Source: Fibrobacterota bacterium
GTDB taxonomy: Bacteria; Fibrobacterota; Fibrobacteria; UBA11236
Assembly: GCA_019509785.1 (NCBI GenBank)
Contig: JAEKLQ010000055.1
Coordinates: 1 to 57,381 of the forward strand
Reading direction: 5' to 3'
DNA: 57,381 nucleotides
Positions 44,231 to 52,299 of the stretch are shown piece by piece. Below the pieces are notes generated by a model. The model ran no database searches, was not told where the DNA came from, and worked only from the letters and a program-made list of their open reading frames with translations. The translations under genes were made by a program, and so were the position numbers. The number at the start of each line of letters is the position of its first letter. The stretch's first letter is position 1.

Positions 44231-45871
44231 CTAGCGGCCGATCCAGGGAACGGTCGCGACCACCTCGCCCTGCGTAGTCCGCACGCGGAGGCGATAGATC
44301 CCGGCCGCCGGCAATTGCGGCATGGCATGGGTCGCCGGGCCGGTCGCCGAGAAGCTCGCCACCACGCGGCCCTGGATGTCCAGGAACTCGGCGCGATGGG
44401 CGCCCGGCGCGGAGATGGAAAGGGAGCGGCGATCGAAGGAAAGCCAATCGGCACGGGAAGGCGTCGCGGCGGGCGCGAGCGCCGTCGGGAACAGGGCCGG
44501 ATCCTTACAGGTTCCGGTATATTCGATCCGATTTACGGTGCCCTTGCCGTAATCCACGAAATAAATCATCCCGTCCGGTCCCTGCCTCACGTCCACGATG
44601 GTGGTCGGCCGGATGGAAGCCCAGATGACCGTATTGGCGGTGGTCTTCTCAGCGTTGGCATCCAGGGTCATGAGATGCCAGCCATAGGCGTCGCATCCCG
44701 TGATGAGCCATTTGCCGTCCAACTGCGGGGGCATCTGGCCGGCAGTGGTGATCCTGCCGTCATACCGGAATACAGGGCCGACCATGGCGCAGGCCTCGTT
44801 GCGGGCGAAGATGGGATCGGAAACCGGCGGCAAATTCACGACGCCTAGCTTCTTGATGTTCAGCGGGGCTGTCTTGGGATTGTCCGCCGAAATGGCCCCG
44901 GCGTTCCCGTACGCGGCGATGTTATACATATCCTCTTCGCCGGCGTAATACGGCCAACCCGCGAAGACGGGGGTCTTGAAGAGGTTGTACTCTTCCGAGA
45001 CCCTGCCTTGGTCGGGGCCTACGTCACCCCACGCGACCCAACGGCGAATGGGATCCACGAACATGGTGTAGGCGTTACGCGTGCCCTTGATGTAAATCTC
45101 CGGCTTCACGATGCTGGTGTCCGCAAATTTGGCGGCGAGGGTGGCGTCGCCGCTCGCGGCATACTTGTCGTGGAAGTAGGCGCCAAAATTCCCGGCGGGA
45201 ATGGAATAGCCTTTCGCCGATTCATCGGGATGGATGCGGATAACCCCGCCGCGCAGATCGGCGGTATTGCCGGGACCCTGATCGGTTTGCTGGTTATCGC
45301 CCACCGTCACCCAGAGATCATCGTACGAATCGAATTCCATGGCGCCGGCGGTATGCCAGGTCACGCTCTCCCGCTTTTGCTTGATGAGGACTTTCTCGGT
45401 GGTCATGTCCAGATGCGACATGTCCGAGGTCATCTTGATGCGGGAAATCCGCAGCGTAAGAGAATTGTCGCTTTCGGCGAAGGAGTAGTAGAAATAGATC
45501 CAAGGATTCGTGAGGAAGTCGTTGCGAGTCGCGATGCCCAAAAGGCCGTACTCGTTCTGCCGGAAATCCGCATTGATGAATCCGAGAGAATCGGTGGATC
45601 CGGTTTTGGCGTTGTAGCGCTTAACCGGCCCGCGTTTCTGGACGAAATACACGTCTACGGAACCATCCGCTTGCTTCGCGAAGGCCATCTTCAGAACGGT
45701 ATTGCCGCCCGGATCCTGCGACGACGGGGGCGTAGGCGTCGTAGCCAAAACCTTCGACGTAAATTGCGCATCCGTCGCGGCACAACCATTATAAGTTCCG
45801 AGATCGACGGCCTGAACCCCCGCGGCCGCCAATCCAATCAAAAGGACAACTCCCCCCCGTTGCAATACCAT
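44231..45871 (-). CDS. PQQ-dependent sugar dehydrogenase-like protein (GSDH/sorbosone type) with sorting domain
   Basis: 546 residues from the ATG at 45871, which has AAGGAGAG upstream. Signal peptide 1-21. A six-bladed propeller of the soluble glucose/sorbosone dehydrogenase family follows: NEYGLLGIATRNDF, YFYYSFAESDN, WHTAGAMEFDSYDDLWVTVGDN, GTRNAYTMFVDP, and RQGPDGMIYFVDYGKGTVNRIEY near the end. It would oxidise sugars outside the cytoplasm with PQQ. The last ~70 residues (FLDIQGRVVASF, GIYRLRVR) are the shared sorting-type tail. No PQQ synthesis gene is in the window. The precise sugar cannot be told. Confidence 0.85.
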   Translation of the reverse strand: MVLQRGGVVLLIGLAAAGVQAVDLGTYNGCAATDAQFTSKVLATTPTPPSSQDPGGNTVLKMAFAKQADGSVDVYFVQKRGPVKRYNAKTGSTDSLGFINADFRQNEYGLLGIATRNDFLTNPWIYFYYSFAESDNSLTLRISRIKMTSDMSHLDMTTEKVLIKQKRESVTWHTAGAMEFDSYDDLWVTVGDNQQTDQGPGNTADLRGGVIRIHPDESAKGYSIPAGNFGAYFHDKYAASGDATLAAKFADTSIVKPEIYIKGTRNAYTMFVDPIRRWVAWGDVGPDQGRVSEEYNLFKTPVFAGWPYYAGEEDMYNIAAYGNAGAISADNPKTAPLNIKKLGVVNLPPVSDPIFARNEACAMVGPVFRYDGRITTAGQMPPQLDGKWLITGCDAYGWHLMTLDANAEKTTANTVIWASIRPTTIVDVRQGPDGMIYFVDYGKGTVNRIEYTGTCKDPALFPTALAPAATPSRADWLSFDRRSLSISAPGAHRAEFLDIQGRVVASFSATGPATHAMPQLPAAGIYRLRVRTTQGEVVATVPWIGR

Positions 45872-46175
45872 GATCAATCTCTCCTTCCAATGGATGGGCC
45901 TGTAAAACCGAGTTTGGCCTAATATATCGTCGAACGACCCTGGCCGAGGGTAACTTCGCACTTAGGATTTGTACGGAATCGGCACAAAAAGGCAGTGTCG
46001 TACATTTAGGTTGATCCGGGTCTTGCTTTTTTTCGCATCAGGGAAAGAAAATTTTCACCGCGAATCGATTTCCGTTCCAGGCGAAGGAAAATCCCCTAGC
46101 GGGGGTAAGAGATTGCATAAATCCCGGGTTCGGGGCGATAATGGGGCGTCCGGTCCTTTCCCATGGAGGCGCTTT
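45872..46175. other. Divergent intergenic region, 304 bp
   Basis: Between the sugar dehydrogenase (minus) and the CNB-FHA gene (plus). It is more AT-rich than its surroundings. Visible: a TATATT -10-like element for the minus gene (45921-45926 region), inverted arms TGTACG and CGTACA about 23 bases apart near 45969-46003, and a short CCCC-TAGC-GGGG hairpin near 46095. No sigma54 element and no known riboswitch are recognised. Confidence 0.4.
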
Positions 46176-46946
46176 TTGGTCCAGATCCGTGAATACGCCC
46201 CAGGCGAACTCATAATCAGCGAAAACGATGCGGGAGAGGCGGCCTATTATATCGACTCCGGGAAGGTGGCGGTGTTCAAGATCGCTCCCGGCGGCCAAAT
46301 CCATATTGCCCACCTGGGGCCGGGCGATATCTTCGGCGAAATGAGCATGGTGGACGATTCCCCGCGCAGCGCCAGCGTACGCGCGATTGAAGCCACCACG
46401 ACTCGCGAGTTCCATCGTGACGATCTGTACGCAGCCATCCGCGAGAACCCGGCCATCTTCGCCACCTTCATGAAAAGCATCTTCAATCGCTTGCGCGAGG
46501 CCAACCGCATCATCGCGACCATGCCGATCCGGGCCGGCCAGGTCTCCACGACGGCTAATCTCAAGGACGACGAATACAAGGATGCCAAATTCAGCATCGA
46601 AGGTCTCACCCCGGAGGCCATGGCGGCCATACCGAACAATCCTTTCCCTATCAAAGGCTTTCCCTTCAAGATCGGCCGCAAAAGCAATGATCCTTTCGTA
46701 TACAATCACCTGGAGCTGATCGATGGGGAGCCGGCCCAGATCGCGCGCCACCATGTCGCCCTCGTCTTCGACGGCATGCATTTAGGCGTGGTCGATCGCG
46801 GCAGCGAGCTGGGCGCTTCGGTGGATGGCGTACGCATCGGCGGCCGCAACGGGGCGGGCCCGGTCTATTTCAACGGGAAGGAAGGAATCCTGGTGTTGGG
46901 TTCCGAAGGCTCGCCATACAGCTATAAGATCAAGGTGGTCTGGTAG
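46176..46946 (+). CDS. Cyclic-nucleotide-binding domain protein with FHA-like domain
   Basis: 256 residues. The TTG at 46176 is chosen because GGAGG sits six bases upstream. Residues ~1-120 are a CNB/Crp-type domain (YYIDSGKVAVFK, LGPGDIFGEMSMVDDSPRSASVRA), the phosphate-binding cassette with Gly-Glu and Arg present. The C-terminal ~100 residues look like an FHA domain (FKIGRKSNDP, ARHHVALVFDG, VDRGSELGASVDGVRIG), normally a phospho-Thr reader. There is no helix-turn-helix, so it is not a transcription factor. It may link a second-messenger signal to phosphoprotein binding. No kinase gene is adjacent. Confidence 0.8.
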   Translation: MVQIREYAPGELIISENDAGEAAYYIDSGKVAVFKIAPGGQIHIAHLGPGDIFGEMSMVDDSPRSASVRAIEATTTREFHRDDLYAAIRENPAIFATFMKSIFNRLREANRIIATMPIRAGQVSTTANLKDDEYKDAKFSIEGLTPEAMAAIPNNPFPIKGFPFKIGRKSNDPFVYNHLELIDGEPAQIARHHVALVFDGMHLGVVDRGSELGASVDGVRIGGRNGAGPVYFNGKEGILVLGSEGSPYSYKIKVVW

Positions 46947-47107
46947 CCTTTTCCCGCGCGGGGGGCCTCCCCGGAAGCCCCGTCTCAATATACTTGCGTC
47001 CCGCGTTCCGCGATTTTTCATTCTTCGCTGTCCATTGGGCCGATACGCCCGGAGGGGCGAACGCCTCTTCCCTAGGCGCATCGAAACCTTCAGCAAGGAT
47101 GAATAAC

Positions 47108-47824
47108 ATGCAGAATCGAATGATGAAATCGATCCTCGCCTCCGTAGTCGGATCCGTTTGCCTGACCGCGGCGGCCTACGCCGCCTCTTCGGGCTCGACT
47201 TCCGGATCGGCCACGAACGCGGCCACGAGTACTTCGGGAAGCTCGGCATCCGGCCAAACGGGAGCGGCCACCGGGTCCGCGGGTACGGGCGCCACGACGA
47301 ACGGCGCGGCGACCAGCGCTACGACAACGCCGGGAGCGGCCGCATCGGGTACGGCCATGTCCGCGAAATATACCGACGCCGAGATCGTGGCCCTGGACAT
47401 GACCATCGATGACAACGAAATCAAGGCGGCCCAAACCGCCGAGAAGAAAAAGATGGGCAAGGACGCCATGAAATTCGCGAAGATGCTCCTGAAACAGCAT
47501 CGCGAAGACAGCAACAAGGTCTCCAAGCTGGCCAAGAAAGAGAACATCACCCCGTCCGAAACCGCCGCCAAGGTGCAAGAGCTGCGCGACAAGGGCGCCT
47601 CCGAACTCCAAGCCCTGGCCTCCAAGGACAGCATGGAGTTCGAGCAGGGCTACGTCAGCGCCATGGTACATGGGCACACCGATGCCTTAAGCCTGTTCGA
47701 CGAGCATCTGGTCGCGGACGCCTCCAATCCCAAGCTGAAGAAGGAGATGGAGGAGGCCCGCAAGCACGTAGCCCATCATCTCGAGGAAGCCAGGCGCCTG
47801 CAAGGGGACCGGGCTTCCCGCTGA
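47108..47824 (+). CDS. DUF4142 exported protein
   Basis: 238 residues from the ATG at 47108 (AAGGA eight bases upstream). Signal peptide 1-25, then a ~60-residue Ser/Thr/Gly/Ala low-complexity linker. The DUF4142 helical domain begins near residue 85: DAEIVALDMTIDDNEIKAA, FAKMLLKQHREDSNKV, MVHGHTDALSLFDEHL and a C-terminal KKEMEEARKHVAHHLEEA. Conserved His residues suggest metal or haem binding by a ferritin-like bundle, but no function is established. The gene stands alone upstream of the DUF421 pair. Confidence 0.85.
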   Translation: MQNRMMKSILASVVGSVCLTAAAYAASSGSTSGSATNAATSTSGSSASGQTGAATGSAGTGATTNGAATSATTTPGAAASGTAMSAKYTDAEIVALDMTIDDNEIKAAQTAEKKKMGKDAMKFAKMLLKQHREDSNKVSKLAKKENITPSETAAKVQELRDKGASELQALASKDSMEFEQGYVSAMVHGHTDALSLFDEHLVADASNPKLKKEMEEARKHVAHHLEEARRLQGDRASR

Positions 47825-47839
47825 ACGTCCAATAGCCCC

Positions 47840-48346
47840 ATGCCCGACGCCGCGGAAAGCTCCCATCTTCCGGGTCTGGAGAGGGCCCTTCCCTACCACC
47901 ATAAGGAGTGGGTCTTCCAACGCTTGGGCTGGGCGCTTCTGGCCCTGTTCCTGACCGCCGCCGGCACGGGCCTCTTGGGCCCGGGCGGCGTCTTCGCAGG
48001 CTCGTCCGGGCCGGACGCCTTCCGGGTTTCCTTCGATCGCTTCGGGCGACGCGAGGCCGCTCTCGGCTTCACCGCCGCTTGCCGCCCGCCCGCGGGCGGG
48101 CGCACCTTGCGCCTTGCCTTTTCGGAAGCATGCCTCCGCGACGCGGAGATCCAATGGATGCGGCCCCAACCCGACACTTCGGTGGCCGTGGAACATGGCG
48201 GGCTTACTTACGTCTTCCGACGCGATCCGGATGCGGAAGAGATCGAAATCGCCTGGTCCCTCAAGCCCCAATTCGCCGGGACGCGCGCATGCCATATCGC
48301 AACCGAAGGCGCCTACGCCGATTTCAGGCAATGGATCTGGCCCTGA
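47840..48346 (+). CDS. Hypothetical single-pass membrane protein
   Basis: 168 residues. A short cytoplasmic head (LERALPYHHKEWVFQRLGW) leads into one membrane helix (~residues 30-55), then a periplasmic beta-rich domain of ~110 residues with VSFDRFGRREAALGF and a C-terminal FRQWIWP. It begins 16 bp after the DUF4142 gene and is followed after 80 bp by a DUF421 gene. I recall similar small proteins beside DUF421 genes, which would suggest a functional pair, but I do not know a named family. Confidence 0.6.
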   Translation: MPDAAESSHLPGLERALPYHHKEWVFQRLGWALLALFLTAAGTGLLGPGGVFAGSSGPDAFRVSFDRFGRREAALGFTAACRPPAGGRTLRLAFSEACLRDAEIQWMRPQPDTSVAVEHGGLTYVFRRDPDAEEIEIAWSLKPQFAGTRACHIATEGAYADFRQWIWP

Positions 48347-48426
48347 CGTTTCGCCGGCCGGATCCGGGCCCCATTACGTCAGGGACTTTTATGCATTCAT
48401 CCGATCTCAGCGCCAGGGGGTAGCGC

Positions 48427-48864
48427 TTGGAACAAATCCTACGCACCTTCGCCATCTACGGCTTCCTGATGGTCGTCTTCCGCTTTTCGGGGAAGCGCAC
48501 CCTCAAGGACATCACCGTGTTCGACTTCATCCTGCTGTTGGTGCTGAGCGAAGGAGTACAACAAGCCCTGACCAGCAACGATTATTCCACTATGAACGCG
48601 TGGGTCATCATCGCGACCTTCGTCTCCTTGGACATCGGCATGTCGCTTTTGAAGCGGAGCTTCCCGTGGCTGGACCGCGTGATGGACGGCGAGCCGCTGA
48701 TCATCGTACGCGACGGCGTAGCCTTGGAGAAACGCATGGCCAAGGAACGCATCGGCATGGACGATGTCCTGGAGGCCGCGCGGCAGAACGGCCTGGAGAG
48801 CCTTTCGCAAATCAAATACGCGGTTCTGGAGCGCAACGGCGCCATCTCCATCATCCGGGCATGA
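48427..48864 (+). CDS. DUF421 family membrane protein (YcaP-like)
   Basis: 145 residues. Start TTG at 48427. Three N-terminal membrane helices (residues ~5-80) include RFSGKRTLKDITVFDFILLLV, matching DUF421 (RLxGKRxLxxLTxFDFxxxIxxG). The C-terminal cytoplasmic domain (GEPLIIVRDGVALEKRMAKERIGMDDVLEAARQNGLESLSQIKYAVLERNGAISII) is complete. Function is unknown; related proteins occur in spore and stress contexts. It is shorter than many DUF421 members, which carry a second C-terminal domain. Confidence 0.85.
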   Translation: MEQILRTFAIYGFLMVVFRFSGKRTLKDITVFDFILLLVLSEGVQQALTSNDYSTMNAWVIIATFVSLDIGMSLLKRSFPWLDRVMDGEPLIIVRDGVALEKRMAKERIGMDDVLEAARQNGLESLSQIKYAVLERNGAISIIRA

Positions 48865-49013
48865 AGGGCTTGATGTCGGCATCCATTCCGGATCGGTAAA
48901 GGACCGTTCCGGATGGACGGGCCCGCGAACCCCTTTCGTAGGGGCCTTCCGCCATTTTAATTCGGTATAGGGGGAGGAACTTTCATAGACCCGCTCTCCC
49001 GGAGGTCGTACGC

Positions 49014-49184
49014 ATGCTAGGCATTTCCATCTTGTTCCTGATTCTGGCCGTCGGTTCGGCCCTGCTCGGATTCGCCGGACTCATCACGGGCGCCTTGGTC
49101 GGCATCGCCAAGGTGCTCTTCTTCCTATTTCTCGTACTCTGGCTCGTCACCTGGATCGGAGGCCGCCGACGCAGGGTGATTTAG
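49014..49184 (+). CDS. DUF1328 small membrane protein (YtjA-like)
   Basis: 56 residues. Two membrane helices: ISILFLILAVGSALLGFAG, then GALVGIAKVLFFLFLVLWLV, matching DUF1328/YtjA (xxLLGFxGIAGxAAGIAKILFFIFLxLF). A basic C-terminus GGRRRRVI follows. GGAGG lies eight bases upstream of the ATG at 49014. Function unknown; members are often induced by envelope or general stress. Easily missed because of its size. Confidence 0.85.
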   Translation: MLGISILFLILAVGSALLGFAGLITGALVGIAKVLFFLFLVLWLVTWIGGRRRRVI

Positions 49185-49254
49185 CCGGGGCGGGAAGAGT
49201 CGCCGTTCGCGGTCCTCCCCGGGCCGCGCTTTCGCTTTGACGCAGGAGGGCCCC

Positions 49255-49608
49255 ATGCCCATCGGAAAGTCCGATCAAGAAACGCAGGACATCGTACAAA
49301 TCCTGATCGCCTGCGCACGGGAGTGCCGGCTCTGCGCCCAGGCATGCCAAGACGAAGAAGAGGCAGCGCCGCTCGACGCCTGCATCAGGCTCAGCCAGGA
49401 TTGCGCGGACATCTGCGCCCTGGGGGCCGACTTGCTGCGGCGCCGCTCGATATTCCACTCACGCCTGCAGGGTTTATGCGCCGAGGCATGCGAAGCCTGC
49501 GCCGAAGAATGCGCCCGGCATCCGGCCTTGGAGCAGTGCCGGGAATGCGAAGAGGCGTGCCGCCATTGCGCGGAAGCCTGCCGCGACCCTTCAGAAGCCT
49601 TGGCATAG
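49255..49608 (+). CDS. DUF326-type Cys-rich four-helix bundle protein (copper-binding)
   Basis: 117 residues from the ATG at 49255 (GGAGG upstream). Thirteen Cys in CxxxC spacing line the helices: CARECRLCAQACQ, CIRLSQDCADICA, CAEACEACAEECA and CRECEEACRHCAEACR. This is the DUF326/Csp copper-storage pattern, which binds multiple Cu(I) ions inside a four-helix bundle. No signal peptide is present, so it would act in the cytoplasm, like Csp3. It may buffer copper used by the cbb3 oxidase, an inference from shared metal only. Confidence 0.85.
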   Translation: MPIGKSDQETQDIVQILIACARECRLCAQACQDEEEAAPLDACIRLSQDCADICALGADLLRRRSIFHSRLQGLCAEACEACAEECARHPALEQCRECEEACRHCAEACRDPSEALA

Positions 49609-49682
49609 CTTTACGCATCGGCCCGCAAAGGGCCGGTGTTTCCTTATATTTTGGTCGCGAAAAAACTTTCCTCGGAAAAAAG

Positions 49683-49698
49683 CCGGAAAATTTTCCGG
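49683..49698. repeat. 16-bp perfect palindrome
   Basis: CCGGAAAATTTTCCGG, 24 bases upstream of the DUF2147 start, in an AT-rich stretch with repeated CGGAAAA. Could be an operator or a weak hairpin. Confidence 0.5.
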
Positions 49699-49722
49699 GA
49701 AAACTCCGGAAAAGGAGACCCG

Positions 49723-50193
49723 ATGCGTCTTTGGCCCGTTTTGTTGCTCGCCGCGGCTTCCTTTGCCTCGGCGCAGGGACTCTCGCCGGAAGGCTGGTGG
49801 AAAACCGTGGACGATAAGACCGGCCGGGTCAAATCCATCGTCCACATCACCCGGGGAGGCGATACCCTGAGCGGCAAGATCGAGAAGTTGTTCCGGCGGC
49901 CGGAGGAAATCCAGGATCCGGTATGTATCAAGTGCTCTGGGGAACGCAAGGATAAGCGCATCGTGGGAATGACAATCATGTGGGGGCTGCATCCCTCGGG
50001 GGCCGGCTGGGACGGCGGATCGGTTTTGGATCCGGCCAACGGAAAGGTGTATAGTTGCAAGCTTTCCTTATCCGAAGACAGCCAATCCTTGACGGTCCGC
50101 GGATACCTCGGCTTCTCGCTTTTAGGCCGGAGCCAGACCTGGAAAAGAGTCCTTCCCGAAGAGGTAGGAAAAGCGGTCGTCCCCGGCTCTTGA
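49723..50193 (+). CDS. DUF2147 exported protein
   Basis: 156 residues from the ATG at 49723 (AAAGGAG upstream). Signal peptide 1-17 (cleavage near ASAQ). The mature part follows the DUF2147 pattern: EGWWKTVDDKTGRVKSIVHI, LSGKIEKLF, KRIVGMTIMWGL, WDGGSVLDPANGKVYSCKLSL, LTVRGYLGFSLLGRSQTWKRV. A Cys pair (CIKC) replaces the usual loop. Members are periplasmic or lipoproteins of unknown function. The stop lies three bases upstream of the sigma54 element for the next gene. Confidence 0.88.
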   Translation: MRLWPVLLLAAASFASAQGLSPEGWWKTVDDKTGRVKSIVHITRGGDTLSGKIEKLFRRPEEIQDPVCIKCSGERKDKRIVGMTIMWGLHPSGAGWDGGSVLDPANGKVYSCKLSLSEDSQSLTVRGYLGFSLLGRSQTWKRVLPEEVGKAVVPGS

Positions 50194-50195
50194 AA

Positions 50196-50211
50196 CGGCA
50201 CCGCATTTGCT
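50196..50211 (+). promoter_or_regulatory. Sigma54 promoter of the Cys/Lys-rich small protein gene
   Basis: CGGCAC-N5-TTGCT followed by AAAT, essentially perfect. Predicted start near 50222, leader about 42 nt. No palindrome was found upstream, where the DUF2147 coding region lies. Confidence 0.6.
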
Positions 50212-50263
50212 AAATAGTTCCGTGCCTTCCGCGTGGAGGGTGTAACCTTTATCTGGAGTTGCT

Positions 50264-50542
50264 ATGAACACCCGCAAAATCGCTTACCTCGTTCTGTCCG
50301 CCAGCATTGCCGCTTCCTCCGTTTTCGCCGCCGGCGCTGACAAGGCCTGCATGAAAAAGGCCAAGGAAGACTACAACATGTCCGTCAAGGCCTGTAAGGA
50401 CAAGACCGGCGCGGACAAGAAGGCTTGCAAGAAGGACGCGAAGGCCGCCTACACCACGGCTAAGGACGCCTGCAAGGCTCCCGCCGCCGCCCCGGCCCCC
50501 GCTGCCGACGCTCCTGCCGCCCCCGCTGGCGACGCCAAGTAA
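50264..50542 (+). CDS. Small exported Cys/Lys-rich protein, unknown function
   Basis: 92 residues. Signal peptide 1-22 (cleavage after VFAA). The mature part has four Cys spaced 14, 12 and 14 apart (DKACMKKAKEDY, VKACKDKTGADKK, ACKKDAK, KDACKAP) in a helical Lys/Ala-rich background, then an Ala/Pro tail. The spacing fits a two-helix hairpin closed by disulfides. CTGGAG precedes the ATG. It shares export, small size, Lys richness and a sigma54 promoter with the protein at 27179. No family is known to me. Confidence 0.7.
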   Translation: MNTRKIAYLVLSASIAASSVFAAGADKACMKKAKEDYNMSVKACKDKTGADKKACKKDAKAAYTTAKDACKAPAAAPAPAADAPAAPAGDAK

Positions 50543-50672
50543 GGTCTTCGCCGGGCCGGCTTGCCGGCCCGGCGATAACCGATTTGGGCAACCCGTATGC
50601 CTCAAATGGTGCATCGGGATCCGCCGCCCAAACGCTCCCGCTCCCGTACAGTCTCGAATCCCGGGAAGGAAA

Positions 50673-50746
50673 TACACCGGGCGGGACTCGAACCCACGGC
50701 CAATTGTTTAGAAAACAACTGCTCTATCCAACTGAGCTACCGGTGC
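50673..50746 (-). tRNA. tRNA-Arg (anticodon UCU)
   Basis: 74 nt on the minus strand. Acceptor arm GCACCGG pairs with CCGGTGT (one G-U), the D-loop reads AGTTGGATAGA, the anticodon loop TTTCTAA gives UCU (AGA codons), and the T-arm has GTTCGAGTC. The 3' CCA is not encoded. A 320-bp gap between the flanking genes holds this tRNA and little else. Confidence 0.95.
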
Positions 50747-50862
50747 AAGGGAAGGGTTGGAAATCTAAGTAATCCCCTTGCCTCTGTCCTCTAAACGACA
50801 GCCCGGCCGATCAGGTCCGGAAACGGCTGGTCACCCCCATTTCCGGCGGCTAACTTCTTCCC

Positions 50863-52299
50863 ATGGGCCAAGACCAAGCTTACTATCGGGCCATGCTGGC
50901 GCGCGATGCGCGCTTCGATGGCAAGTTCTTCGTGGGCGTGAAGACCACGGGCATCTACTGCCGTCCCGTTTGCCCCGCCCGGCCCAAGCGCCGCAACGTC
51001 GAGTTCTTCCCCGATGCGCGCTCCGCCGAAAACGCGGGCTACCGGCCATGCCTTCGCTGTCGTCCCGAAGCCGCGCCCGATTCGGCCGCCTGGAACGGAT
51101 CATCGGCCTTGGTCCAACGGGCCCTTAGGGCCCTGGCCGAAAGCGGACACGAGGGCGTGGGCGAAGAGGCCTTCGCGGCCCGCTTCGGGCTGGGAGCGCG
51201 CCAACTGCGCCGCGTATTCCTCGCCGAAGTGGGCAAGACCCCGGCCCGCATCGCCGCCGATCGCCGTCTGGACTTCGCCCGCAAGCTCATCGCCGAAACC
51301 GGTTTGCCCATGGCCCGCATCGCGGGGTCGGCGGGCTTCGCTTCCGTGCGGCGCTTCAACGCCGCCATCCGCGAACGTTTCCGGCGTTCGCCCACGGAAA
51401 TGCGCCGGCACCGGCGCGGCGCATCCGAAAGCGAAGGCGTGGAACTAAGCCTGCCTTTTCGTCCTCCCTTCGATTGGGACGCGTCCCTGGACTATTACCG
51501 CTCCCATGCCATCGACGGACTTGAGGCCTTTTCCGAAGGGGCTTACGAACGCCTCTTCCGATTCGGGTCCGGTCCGGCCGGGCATCTGCGCGTGAGCCTG
51601 GGGACCGGCGCGAAACTGCGTTTGCAAGTGCGCGGCGGCGACGTGGCCGATCTCGGACGCGCCGCGCGGGCGGTGCGGCGCATGTTCGATCTGGATGCCG
51701 ATCCGGCCGAGGTGGCCGCGGCCTTCGCGGGCGCGCCCGGGCTTGATCGCCTGCTACGCCTGCGGCCGGGGCTGCGGGCGCCGCGGGGATGGGACGCTTT
51801 CGAGACCGCGGTTTGCGCGGTGTTGGGTCAATTGGTGAGCATCCCCCAGGCCAACCGCCTCATCGCCCAATTGATCGAGGCTTACGGGGAACCGGTCGCG
51901 CATCCCCTGGGTGGAACGGCGCGGTTGTTCCCGCGTCCCGAGTCCTTGGCCGATTCCGATCTCGCGCGCGTGGGCACGACCGGCGCGCGCAAGGCCGCGC
52001 TGCGGGAACTCGCGGCGCGGGTGGCGGCGGGGAATTTGTCCTTCTCCAGCGCCCAGGATCCGATCGCATTCCGGGCGTCCCTGCGATCCATCAAGGGCAT
52101 CGGGCCGTGGACCGCCGAATACGTGAGCCTGCGGGCCCTGGGCGACGTCGATGCCTTCCCGGCGGCGGACCTGGTACTGCAACGCGCGATCGCATCCGAT
52201 CCCGGCTTGGATCCGGAGCGGGTGCGGCCCTGGCGCGGCTACGCGGCCGCGCATCTATGGCGCGCCTGGACCTTGGCGCGCAGAGGGGAGAATCCATGA
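50863..52299 (+). CDS. Ada-AlkA fusion: methyl-phosphotriester sensor / 3-methyladenine DNA glycosylase II
   Basis: 478 residues. Residues 1-75: Ada N-terminal zinc domain with Cys4 set GIYCRPVCPARP and RPCLRC. Residues ~80-185: AraC-type helix-turn-helix pair (LGARQLRRVFLAEVGKTPA, IAGSAGFASVRRFNAAIRERF). Residues ~200-478: AlkA glycosylase with the helix-hairpin-helix SIKGIGPWTAEYVSLRALG and catalytic Asp in DAFPAADL. This Ada-AlkA architecture senses alkylated phosphates and removes alkylated bases. The stop overlaps the ogt start (ATGA), so both repair steps are coupled. No Ada box was identified. Confidence 0.93.
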   Translation: MGQDQAYYRAMLARDARFDGKFFVGVKTTGIYCRPVCPARPKRRNVEFFPDARSAENAGYRPCLRCRPEAAPDSAAWNGSSALVQRALRALAESGHEGVGEEAFAARFGLGARQLRRVFLAEVGKTPARIAADRRLDFARKLIAETGLPMARIAGSAGFASVRRFNAAIRERFRRSPTEMRRHRRGASESEGVELSLPFRPPFDWDASLDYYRSHAIDGLEAFSEGAYERLFRFGSGPAGHLRVSLGTGAKLRLQVRGGDVADLGRAARAVRRMFDLDADPAEVAAAFAGAPGLDRLLRLRPGLRAPRGWDAFETAVCAVLGQLVSIPQANRLIAQLIEAYGEPVAHPLGGTARLFPRPESLADSDLARVGTTGARKAALRELAARVAAGNLSFSSAQDPIAFRASLRSIKGIGPWTAEYVSLRALGDVDAFPAADLVLQRAIASDPGLDPERVRPWRGYAAAHLWRAWTLARRGENP

